From an uncultured Phascolarctobacterium sp. (GTDB lineage Bacteria > Bacillota > Negativicutes > Acidaminococcales > Acidaminococcaceae): DNA of 16,851 nucleotides. How positions within the stretch are numbered: position 1 is the first letter of the stretch; the number at the start of each line of letters is the position of its first letter. Under the pieces are notes generated by a model. It was not told where the DNA came from and made no database searches. It saw nothing but the letters and a program-made list of their open reading frames with translations. Shown here piece by piece: positions 6,205-13,379 of the stretch. The DNA lies in NCBI GenBank assembly GCA_937906915.1, contig CALCUU010000149.1, forward strand, positions 1-16,851. The letters run 5' to 3'. A program made the translations under genes and the position numbers.

Positions 6205-6747
6205 ATGAAAAAATTTGTATGCCAAGTTTGCGGTTATGTTTATGAAGGTGAAGCAGCTCCGGCTTTCTGCCCCCAATGCAAAGTTCCTGCTTCCAAATTC
6301 ACTGAAATGAAAGAAGAAATGGAATGGGCAGCTGAACACATCGTTGGTATCGCAGCTGACGCTCCGGAAGATATTAAAATGGACCTGCGCGCTAACTTCA
6401 ACGGCGAATGCTCCGAAGTTGGTATGTACCTGGCAATGAGCCGCGTAGCTTTCCGTGAAGGCTATCCTGAAATTGGCCTGTACTGGGAAAAAGCAGCTTT
6501 TGAAGAAGCTGAACACGCTGCTAAATTCGCAGAACTCCTTGGCGAAGTTGTTACCCCGTCCACCAAAAAGAACCTGGAAATGCGTGTAGAAGCTGAAAAC
6601 GGCGCAACCGCTGGTAAAGTTGACGTTGCTGACCGCGCAAGAGCACTTGGCCTCAACGCAATCGCAGACACCGTATACGAAATGGCTAAAGACGAAGCTC
6701 GTCACGGCAAAGCTTTCGAAGGCCTGCTGAAACGCTACTTCAAATAA
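6205..6747 (+). CDS. Reverse rubrerythrin (rubredoxin-first peroxidase)
   Basis: Rubrerythrins reduce hydrogen peroxide to water at a di-iron site in the cytoplasm of anaerobes. This 180-residue protein has the reversed order. A short rubredoxin domain comes first, with Cys6, Cys9, Cys22 and Cys25 (CQVCG and CPQC). It is followed by a four-helix ferritin-like domain with iron-ligand patterns at about NGECSE (66-71), EEAEH (100-104) and DEARH near the C-terminus. This matches the clostridial reverse rubrerythrins that act as NADH-dependent peroxidases through a rubredoxin reductase, a known family trait. The ribosome-binding site GGAGGG lies nine bases before the ATG. The gene is monocistronic, with its own strong promoter, an adjacent Fur/PerR-type operator and a terminator, so control by peroxide or iron is likely. 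Confidence 0.93.
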   Translation: MKKFVCQVCGYVYEGEAAPAFCPQCKVPASKFTEMKEEMEWAAEHIVGIAADAPEDIKMDLRANFNGECSEVGMYLAMSRVAFREGYPEIGLYWEKAAFEEAEHAAKFAELLGEVVTPSTKKNLEMRVEAENGATAGKVDVADRARALGLNAIADTVYEMAKDEARHGKAFEGLLKRYFK

Positions 6748-6774
6748 GATTAAAAAATAAATAAAAAAACTAAC

Positions 6775-6822
6775 AAAGACGCGGAGAAATTTCACAAAAA
6801 TTTTTCCGTGTCTTTTATTTTT
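6775..6822 (+). terminator. Terminator of rubrerythrin
   Basis: AAAGACGCGGA pairs with TCCGTGTCTTT (one G-U), and the inner A/T stretches extend the stem. A T-rich tail follows (TTTTATTTTTT). Confidence 0.85.
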
Positions 6823-6832
6823 TGTCAATCTG

Positions 6833-6841
6833 TGGTAATAT
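6833..6841 (+). promoter_or_regulatory. Possible extended -10 promoter of the ABC importer operon
   Basis: TGGTAATAT is an extended -10-like box. It would place the start of transcription near 6848 and leave a leader of about 145 bases. No -35 is convincing, and other weak boxes exist downstream (for example TATATT at 6941), so this is tentative. Confidence 0.3.
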
Positions 6842-6899
6842 GACAGTAGATATGTGTCGCATTTGCAAACTGTTTATTTTTTGTACGAAGGCATCCCGT

Positions 6900-6976
6900 G
6901 TTATCTGCCGGTAGTACAAATTTAGCATCCTACGATGCGATATATTTAAAACCCGGTCGATAACCGGAAAATTTTT
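6900..6976 (+). promoter_or_regulatory. Foldable leader with two mutually exclusive stems
   Basis: GTTATC-TG-CCGG (6900-6911) can pair with CCGG-TC-GATAAC (6953-6964), with one mismatch and one wobble. This stem encloses the hairpin GCATC-CTAC-GATGC (6925-6938). Alternatively CCGGT (6953-6957) pairs with ACCGG (6963-6967), a small hairpin followed by AAAATTTTT just before the ribosome-binding site AAGGAGG (6977-6983). The two folds cannot coexist, the arrangement of an attenuator or riboswitch. No known riboswitch class is recognised. The terminator-like hairpin is short and its T-run is offset by four A, so effects on translation are equally possible. Confidence 0.4.
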
Positions 6977-6992
6977 AAGGAGGTTTTTAGTA

Positions 6993-8027
6993 ATGGCTAA
7001 AAAACTTGGTTTAGTAGTACTTATGCTCATGGTAGCAGCTACCATGCTGTTGGCTGGCTGCGGCGGCAAAAAAGAAGAAAAGAAAGCTGCTGCTCCGAAA
7101 GACGGCAAAAAAATTGTTGTTTACACCTCTATGAAAGAAGTTCTCATCAAAGGTATTGTTGACGGCTTCAAAAAAGCTAACCCTGGCATCGAAGTTGACT
7201 ATCAATCCGCTGGCGCTGGCAAATTGATGGCTAAAATCGCTGCAGAACGTCAATCCGGCAAAATCCTCGCTGACGTTATCTGGACCTCTGAAGTTCCTGA
7301 CTTCTACAAAATGAAAAAAGAAGGCATCTTGGCTACCTACAAGAGCCCCGTTGTTAAAGAAACCGTAAATCCGTTTAACGATTATGATGGTTCCTTCACC
7401 GCAGCTCGTCTCGGTACCCTGGGCATCATCATCAACACCGATAAAGTTAAAACTGCTCCGACCCAATGGTCCGACCTCATGAAACCGGAATTCAAAAACG
7501 GCTTCGCAGTTGCTAACCCGGCTCTCTCCGGCACCGCTTACATGTCCATCGCATTGTTGAACAAACAATTCGGTCCTGACTTCTTCAAAGACCTGAAAGC
7601 TAACGGCGCTCGCGTTGGTAAAGGTTCCGGCCAAGTTATCGACGATACCGCTTCCGGCGAATTGACTGCTTGCCTCGGCGTTGACTACATCACCAACGCT
7701 AAAATCGCTAAAGGCGCTCATCTCCAAATGTGCTATCCGCCCGAACTGCTGATGGTTCCCTCCCCGGTTGCTATCTTCAAAGACACCAAACAACTGGACG
7801 CTGCTCAAAAATTTGTTGACTACCTGCTGGGTAAAGAAGCTCAACAAATGGTTGCTAACCAAGGCACCATCCCCGTTCGTGAAGACGTAAAAATCGATCC
7901 TAAATTCGGTTTGGTTTCCCCGAAAGTTGCTATCGAAAAAGGTATCAAAGTTAACTACCTCGACATCATCGACAGCAAAGAAAAGATCGTAAAAGACTTC
8001 ACCGAATTGATGCAAGTTAAAAAATAA
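6993..8027 (+). CDS. ABC importer substrate-binding lipoprotein, iron/phosphonate/phosphosugar superfamily
   Basis: This is the binding protein of an importer. The 344-residue precursor has a lipoprotein signal: Lys3-Lys4, a hydrophobic stretch and the lipobox LAGC with Cys23, then a Lys/Ala/Glu linker. The mature part begins KKIVVYTSMKEV and continues ADVIWTSEVPDFYKMKKEGIL, the pattern of type II binding proteins of the FbpA/AfuA/PhnS kind. The double Tyr used by FbpA for ferric iron (NNYYWHA) aligns with GVDYITNA, so only one Tyr remains and ferric iron is not assured; an anionic organic solute is possible. The start is ATG at 6993, nine bases after AAGGAGG. A strong terminator directly after the gene would make it more abundant than the membrane subunits that follow. 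Confidence 0.85.
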   Translation: MAKKLGLVVLMLMVAATMLLAGCGGKKEEKKAAAPKDGKKIVVYTSMKEVLIKGIVDGFKKANPGIEVDYQSAGAGKLMAKIAAERQSGKILADVIWTSEVPDFYKMKKEGILATYKSPVVKETVNPFNDYDGSFTAARLGTLGIIINTDKVKTAPTQWSDLMKPEFKNGFAVANPALSGTAYMSIALLNKQFGPDFFKDLKANGARVGKGSGQVIDDTASGELTACLGVDYITNAKIAKGAHLQMCYPPELLMVPSPVAIFKDTKQLDAAQKFVDYLLGKEAQQMVANQGTIPVREDVKIDPKFGLVSPKVAIEKGIKVNYLDIIDSKEKIVKDFTELMQVKK

Positions 8028-8077
8028 TCTGTTATTGTAATACTGCTCTAACAGTTGTTAACTAGTTGCGTTAACCC

Positions 8078-8111
8078 AATGGCAGAACGGAAAATCCGTT
8101 CTGCCATTTTT
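8078..8111 (+). terminator. Intra-operon terminator after the binding protein
   Basis: The perfect 14-pair stem AATGGCAGAACGGA (8078-8091) and TCCGTTCTGCCATT (8095-8108) has a three-base loop and ends in a run of five T (8107-8111). It sits between the lipoprotein gene and the first ATPase gene. No clear new promoter follows before 8176, so partial readthrough probably sets the subunit ratio. Confidence 0.85.
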
Positions 8112-8175
8112 GCAATTTTATATTTACACCGAAAACTTCTGCATTACGCAAAATTTTCTGGAGGTTGTCTTATTT

Positions 8176-9267
8176 ATGGAAAACATTATCAAGGTTGAAG
8201 GCGTAACTAAAAGCTACGCTAAACACCAAGTTCACCAGAACTTGAGCCTGGATATCGTACGTGGCGAATGCTTTACCCTGCTTGGTCCTTCCGGTTGCGG
8301 TAAAACTGTTCTCATTCGTATGATTGCAGGTCACGAAGTTCCTGATGAAGGCAAAATCAGCATTGATGACACCGTTGTTACCGACAGCGCTACCGGCGAA
8401 TACATTCCGCCTGAACGCCGCGGCTTGGGCATCGTGTTCCAAGACTATGCTGTTTGGCCTCACATGACTGTTTACGAAAACATTGCTTACCCGCTGAAAA
8501 TGGAAAAACGCCCCAAAGCTGAAATCGACGAATTGGTTATGCGTATGATTGACATCGTTGGTATGAAAGGCTTGGATAAACGTTTACCCTCCGAACTTTC
8601 CGGCGGTCAACAACAACGCGTTGCGTTGGCTCGTGCTCTCGTAGCTGACCCTTCCGTTATGCTGCTTGACGAACCGTTGTCCAACTTGGACGCAAACCTG
8701 CGTGAAGAAATGCGCTTTGAAATCAAAGGCCTGCAAGAAAAATTTGGCATCACCGTACTTTACGTAACCCATGACCAAGAAGTTGCACTGGCACTTTCTG
8801 ACCGCATCGCAATTATGGATACCAACGGCGCTATCCGCCAAATTGGTACCCCCTATGAAATCTTTGAACAACCGGCAGACTTATTCGTGTTCAAATTCAT
8901 GGGCATTGCAAACTTCCTCCACGTTACCGAAAAAGGCGGCAAGTTCTGCGTTGGCGAAGGCGAACAAGTTGTTCCCTGGGATGCTCCCACCGGCAGCGCT
9001 GCTAGCTGGGTAGCTGGCTTCCGTCCTTCCGACGTTACCATCAGCCGTGAAGCTAATGGCCTCAAAGGCAAAATCCGTCGCGCTAACTTCTTGGGCGCAA
9101 CCATGGACTACATGGTTGAAATCGACGGCGAAACCCTGCGTACCGAACTGGAAACCCACCATGCAATCAACAACAACTTAATGTTTGAAGAAGGCGAAGA
9201 ATGCTACATCACCTTCAAAGCATTGCACTGGTTCGACGCAAAACAACTTGAGGAGGTGGCTGAATAA
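8176..9267 (+). CDS. ABC importer ATPase, first copy
   Basis: This 363-residue ATPase powers the importer. It shows Walker A GPSGCGKT (37-44, followed by Val instead of the common Thr/Ser), Q-loop VFQDYAVWPHM, signature LSGGQQQR (141-148), Walker B VMLLDE (161-166), D-loop SNLDANL and switch His199 in VTHDQ. The C-terminal third is a TOBE-type regulatory domain (FRPSDVTI onward). This matches the FbpC/PotA/UgpC class. An in-frame ATG 66 bases further upstream exists, but GGAGG at 8160-8164 supports the start at 8176, and the upstream stretch starts inside the terminator tail. The stop overlaps the permease start (TAATG), so translation is coupled. Confidence 0.92.
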   Translation: MENIIKVEGVTKSYAKHQVHQNLSLDIVRGECFTLLGPSGCGKTVLIRMIAGHEVPDEGKISIDDTVVTDSATGEYIPPERRGLGIVFQDYAVWPHMTVYENIAYPLKMEKRPKAEIDELVMRMIDIVGMKGLDKRLPSELSGGQQQRVALARALVADPSVMLLDEPLSNLDANLREEMRFEIKGLQEKFGITVLYVTHDQEVALALSDRIAIMDTNGAIRQIGTPYEIFEQPADLFVFKFMGIANFLHVTEKGGKFCVGEGEQVVPWDAPTGSAASWVAGFRPSDVTISREANGLKGKIRRANFLGATMDYMVEIDGETLRTELETHHAINNNLMFEEGEECYITFKALHWFDAKQLEEVAE

Positions 9268-10967
9268 TGGCTAAAGGCACAATCAAAAAAGATAGCGGTT
9301 TTGGCGTTGCTCAACTTATCCTCTTAATTTCCATCGCTATTTTGGTTATCTTCGTAGCATGGCCCGTACTGTTGATTTTGTTCAACGCATTCTTCGTTGA
9401 AGGCAAATTTAACAGCTTCGACTTCTACAACGTTCTTACCGAACCCGAAACCTTCCAAGCTTTGAAAAACTCCTTCGTAATCGCTTGCATGACCACCGTT
9501 GGTTCTGTAATCGTAGGTACCTTCTTCGCTTGGCTGGTAACTCGTACCGACTTACCTTATAAAACCTTTATGAAGAGCCTCTTCCTCGTTCCCTTTATGC
9601 TGCCCTCCTTCATCGGCGCATTGGCTTGGAAAATGCTGCTCTCTCCTCACTCCGGTTACATCAACAAACTGTGGATGGACCTCTTCAACACCACCGAGCC
9701 CCTGTTTAACATTTACAGCTACGCAGGCATCGCGCTGGTAGAAGTTATGTACCTGTTCCCCTTCGTATTCATTCAAGTATGCGGCGCGTTGGAACGTATG
9801 GACCCCACTTTGGAAGAATCTGCACGTATTTCCGGTGCTGGCCTGTTGACCATCACCCGCAAAATTACCATTCCTCTGGTAATGCCTTCCATTATGTCCG
9901 GTGCACTTCTTATTATGTTGTACTCCATGGCACACTTTGGTACCGTAGCAGTTTTGGGTATTGAACAAGGTATTTACAATATCCCGACTCTTATCTACGA
10001 AAAGATTCACCAATCTGCAGGCAGCTTCGCATCCATCCGTACCGGTACCGTATTGGCAACCGTATTGATTGCTTCCGCTGCTCTCATCATCTGGACTCAA
10101 CAAAAAATTCTCAGCAAAGGTCACTACCAAATCATCGGTGGCAAAAGCTTCCGTCCTATGGAACTTAAACTCCGTGGCTTGCGTTACCCCTTGTTGTTCT
10201 TCTGCTTGGCTTACATTGGCTTCACCATCGTATTGCCGACCGTTGTAATCTTCCTCGTTGGCGGCGTTCAAACTTATGGCTTGTCCATTTTGGATCCCAA
10301 CAACCTGTCCTTGGATAACTACAAATACATTCTGTTTGAATATGATGTTACCCGCGACGCTATCTGGAACTCTGTTACCTTGGGTCTCGCAGCAGCATTC
10401 ATCACCATGTTTGCAGGTGTAATGATTTCTTACGTTATCGTTAAGATGAAAGTAAGAGGCAAAGGCATCCTGGAATTCTTGGGTATGCTGCCCTTCTCCG
10501 TACCGGGCTCCGTTATCGCACTGGGCGTAATCCTCGCTTGGAGTGGTCAGTTTGGTATCAACATCTACAACACTGTATGGATTATCCTCGTATCCTACAT
10601 CGCTCGTTACATGGCGTTCTCCTTGAAAGCGAACTCCGCTGCTTTGGAACAAGTACATGACTCCTTGATGGAAGCTTCTCGTTCCTGCGGTGCTACCATG
10701 TGGCAATCTTTGAAAGACATCGTAATCCCGCTGGTTAAACCCGGTATGATTTCCGCTTTCTTCCTTATCTTCTTGCCTGCTCTCCGCGAGTTGACCGTTT
10801 CCATTATGCTGTATGCACCGACCACCCGTACCATCGGCGTAGCAATCTACACCTTGAACGAAGACGGTGAAACAGTTATGTCCACTGCACTTGCAGGTAT
10901 CGCATTGATCCTCATCGTTCTGGGTCAAATGCTCATCAATCATCTTACCAAGAAAGCGAGTGAATAA
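9267..10967 (+). CDS. ABC importer double permease
   Basis: The 566-residue membrane protein is a fused pair of permease domains, as in the FbpB/AfuB type of iron and phosphonate importers. About twelve hydrophobic segments are visible. Each half carries an EAA loop that docks on an ATPase: EESARISGAGLLTITRKI in the first half and MEASRSCGATMWQSLKDI in the second, each followed by IPLVxP. One chain can therefore form the whole channel, and its two different docking loops could take two different ATPases. It starts with ATG at 9267 after GAGGAGGTG and overlaps the upstream ATPase stop by one base. The second ATPase begins five bases after its stop. Confidence 0.92.
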   Translation: MAKGTIKKDSGFGVAQLILLISIAILVIFVAWPVLLILFNAFFVEGKFNSFDFYNVLTEPETFQALKNSFVIACMTTVGSVIVGTFFAWLVTRTDLPYKTFMKSLFLVPFMLPSFIGALAWKMLLSPHSGYINKLWMDLFNTTEPLFNIYSYAGIALVEVMYLFPFVFIQVCGALERMDPTLEESARISGAGLLTITRKITIPLVMPSIMSGALLIMLYSMAHFGTVAVLGIEQGIYNIPTLIYEKIHQSAGSFASIRTGTVLATVLIASAALIIWTQQKILSKGHYQIIGGKSFRPMELKLRGLRYPLLFFCLAYIGFTIVLPTVVIFLVGGVQTYGLSILDPNNLSLDNYKYILFEYDVTRDAIWNSVTLGLAAAFITMFAGVMISYVIVKMKVRGKGILEFLGMLPFSVPGSVIALGVILAWSGQFGINIYNTVWIILVSYIARYMAFSLKANSAALEQVHDSLMEASRSCGATMWQSLKDIVIPLVKPGMISAFFLIFLPALRELTVSIMLYAPTTRTIGVAIYTLNEDGETVMSTALAGIALILIVLGQMLINHLTKKASE

Positions 10968-10972
10968 TCGTC

Positions 10973-12043
10973 ATGTCATACATCCGCTTAGTTAACGTTA
11001 CTAAAAAATTCGGTGATGTTACCGCTGTAGATAACTTGAATATCGAAATCGGCAAAGGCGAATGCTTCTCCATGCTCGGTCCTTCCGGTTGCGGCAAAAC
11101 CACTACCCTGCGTATGGTTGCTGGCTTTGAAGATTTGAGCGATGGCGAAGTTTGGGTTGGCGACCGCCTCCTTTCTTCTCCTAAAAAACGTCACTATACT
11201 CCCCCTGAACATCGTAACTTCGGTATGGTATTCCAAGCTTTCGCAGTTTGGCCCCATATGAACATTTACGAAAACGTTGCTTTCCCCCTGCGCTTGCGTA
11301 ACCTGCCCTCCGCAGAAATCGACAAACGCACCAAAGACGCACTGACTTCCACCAACCTTTTGAAATATGCTGACCAAAGTCCGGCAGACCTTTCCGGTGG
11401 CGGTAAACAACGTGTTGCTTTGGCTCGTGCGCTGGCAATCAACCCCGACGTAATGCTTTTGGACGAACCTCTTTCCTCCCTTGACCCCCATCTGCGTGAA
11501 GAAATGCGCTTTGAAATCAAGGACCTGCAAAGAAAATATGGCTTCTCCATTATTTACGTAACCCATGACCAATCTGAAGCAATGGCTCTGTCCGACCGCA
11601 TCATGGTTATGAAATTGGGTGTAATGCAACAAATCGCTGCTCCCCTTGATATTTACAACAACCCTGTAAATAAATTCGTATTCAGCTTCATCGGCGTATC
11701 TAACTTCACCGATATGGAATGGCGCAATGGCCAAGCACACATTAAAGGTGCAGCTAACGCTATGCCTAACGGTATCATCATTCCCGATAAAGTTAAAGGC
11801 GAAGAAATCTTCAACTTGGCTTCCCGTCCCACCGAAATTACCTTTACCTCCAGCACTGACCCCAACGGCGTACAAGGCGTGGTACTGCGTAAATCCTTCT
11901 TGGGCGAAATCATCGACTACTTGGTACAAGTTGGCGACCAAGAAATTCGTGTACAAACCGGCCGTCGTGACCTCGGTCCTGCAATCGGCGAAGTTTGCTA
12001 CTTGAACTTCATGCGTCCCTTCTGGTATCGTGTTGACGAATAA
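10973..12043 (+). CDS. ABC importer ATPase, second copy
   Basis: This is a second 356-residue ATPase of the same class. It has Walker A GPSGCGKT (36-43), Q-loop VFQAFAVWPHM, Walker B VMLLDE, D-loop SSLDPHL, His198 in VTHDQ, and a C-terminal TOBE domain (SRPTEITF onward). The signature reads LSGGGKQR rather than LSGGQQQR. It resembles the first ATPase along its length but is clearly diverged, so the pair is probably an old duplication. Having two ATPases beside one double permease suggests a heterodimer, though each may also form homodimers. The start lies five bases after the permease stop with only a weak ribosome-binding site, so translation may depend on coupling. The operon ends at a strong terminator. 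Confidence 0.92.
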   Translation: MSYIRLVNVTKKFGDVTAVDNLNIEIGKGECFSMLGPSGCGKTTTLRMVAGFEDLSDGEVWVGDRLLSSPKKRHYTPPEHRNFGMVFQAFAVWPHMNIYENVAFPLRLRNLPSAEIDKRTKDALTSTNLLKYADQSPADLSGGGKQRVALARALAINPDVMLLDEPLSSLDPHLREEMRFEIKDLQRKYGFSIIYVTHDQSEAMALSDRIMVMKLGVMQQIAAPLDIYNNPVNKFVFSFIGVSNFTDMEWRNGQAHIKGAANAMPNGIIIPDKVKGEEIFNLASRPTEITFTSSTDPNGVQGVVLRKSFLGEIIDYLVQVGDQEIRVQTGRRDLGPAIGEVCYLNFMRPFWYRVDE

Positions 12044-12060
12044 GAAGTAAGTACAAAATT

Positions 12061-12096
12061 AAAACCCGTTATCGCAAGATAACGGGTTTTTTGTTT
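12061..12096. terminator. Bidirectional terminator between convergent genes
   Basis: AAAACCCGTTATC (12061-12073) pairs perfectly with GATAACGGGTTTT (12078-12090) around a GCAA loop. T-runs follow on both strands (TTTTTTGTTT on plus, TTTTAATTTT on minus). It serves the importer operon and the minus-strand protease gene ending at 12108. Confidence 0.9.
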
Positions 12097-12107
12097 GCTG
12101 TTAAACT

Positions 12108-13370
12108 TCACGCAGCCTTTTTCTTGGCTTCCTTTTCTGCTTTTTCACGAGCCTTGCGTTCTTCCTCTAAGCGTTTTTTCTCAGCCTTTTCTTTAGCCTT
12201 ACGCTCTTTCTCTAAACGCTTTTGCTCTTCCTTCGCCTTTTTAGCCTGCTCTTTTTCCAGTTTCTTCTGCTCTTCAGCTAAACGTTTTTGTTCTGCGGCA
12301 AAGGCAGCGTCCTTTTTCAGCTTGTCGTTGTAGTTGGCGATAGGCGCCCACTCACGCAGCATCTTCGTGCAAGCCGCAGCGTAGCTTCCCGCATCGGGAG
12401 TAATGCCCACAGCGTCTTGATTATACACAGTTAAAAGTTGAATGTCATCGTAATAAATATGTGCGTAGCTACCGTTGTCGTACACTACGAAATAATCCGG
12501 GTTGATAGGACCACGTTGGCGCGCTACCCACAAGGAGCCTGCCAACATATAAGCGCGGTATTCTGCCTTGGTACTGCCAATGTCCTGACCAATGTTAAAA
12601 GTCCAATCGCCTTCCGTAACGGTAGCAACACCATTATCGTTAAGCACAACCATGGGAGTGATGTCGTACTCTTTCAAATATTTGTTAATGCGTTTTACAC
12701 GTTCTTCCGGTTCCGGGTGACTGCTAAACAAACCATAATTAGCACCGCCACCCTGCGCAGCCAAATCTTCCAGCTTGCTTGCGGTAATCAGCATTGCGTA
12801 AGGGTTGAAGCCTGCTTTCACAGTATTGTAGAAGCCTTCCTTGTCAGCGCCACGTTCATCTGTACGGCTGTATCCAGCAAACAGTGCCTGCTGTGCCGCA
12901 CCAATAAGACCCATTCCCCCACGACCACCAGTGGCTACGATAAGGGCAAGGGTTGTCCACATTTGCTTTTCAATAGAATTAACAGTATGCTTTTTGGCAA
13001 CGTGTCCAACTTCGTGACCGATTACCCCTGCCAGCTCCGTATCGCTGGGCATATAATCAATCAAGCCTTTGAAAACGTAGATGAAGCCACCGGGACAAGC
13101 CAAAGCGTTGACCTCGTTGCTGTTCAAAACCTTAAAGGAATATTGTATTTCGTTACGTCCGCACACCGCCGCCAAGCGTTGCCCAATATTATTGATGCGT
13201 TCCTGCAAAGCGTAGTCCTGCACCACACCGTACTGAGCTTCCAAATAATTGGCGGTCTCGCGTCCCATTTCTATCTCTTGTTCAAGGCTAATCATTCCTG
13301 CGTGGGTGGGCGGAGTAATACCAAAGACCACACATAATGCAAAAATGAACGCTACTAAAATCTTTTTCAT
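12108..13370 (-). CDS. Exported M48-family zinc metalloprotease
   Basis: The 420-residue protein starts with a signal peptide (MKKILVAFIF..., predicted cleavage after THA, residue 24) and carries the M48 zinc motif HEVGH at 119-123. A downstream Glu in SRTDERGAD (about 172) is the likely third ligand, and SSHPEPEERVKRI is the usual end of the protease core. In diderms such enzymes (BepA/LoiP type) work in the periplasm on outer-membrane protein quality control, the role I would infer. The middle section (about 240-345) is not recognised. Residues 350-420 are a highly charged Lys/Glu/Ala stretch likely to form a long single helix or coiled coil. The gene begins nine bases after the CaiB/BaiF gene, with AAGGAGG overlapping that stop codon, so the two are co-transcribed. 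Confidence 0.9.
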   Translation of the reverse strand: MKKILVAFIFALCVVFGITPPTHAGMISLEQEIEMGRETANYLEAQYGVVQDYALQERINNIGQRLAAVCGRNEIQYSFKVLNSNEVNALACPGGFIYVFKGLIDYMPSDTELAGVIGHEVGHVAKKHTVNSIEKQMWTTLALIVATGGRGGMGLIGAAQQALFAGYSRTDERGADKEGFYNTVKAGFNPYAMLITASKLEDLAAQGGGANYGLFSSHPEPEERVKRINKYLKEYDITPMVVLNDNGVATVTEGDWTFNIGQDIGSTKAEYRAYMLAGSLWVARQRGPINPDYFVVYDNGSYAHIYYDDIQLLTVYNQDAVGITPDAGSYAAACTKMLREWAPIANYNDKLKKDAAFAAEQKRLAEEQKKLEKEQAKKAKEEQKRLEKERKAKEKAEKKRLEEERKAREKAEKEAKKKAA

Positions 13371-13379
13371 AGTGCCTCC

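Noticed and set aside
8110..8175. N-terminal extension of the first ATPase
   Set aside because: The added 22 residues are not ABC-like, start in the terminator tail and precede the good GGAGG site.
7011..11956. Long minus-strand open frames opposite the importer genes (334, 463 and 322 codons)
   Set aside because: They are shadows of highly biased coding sequence, with no recognisable domains or start signals.
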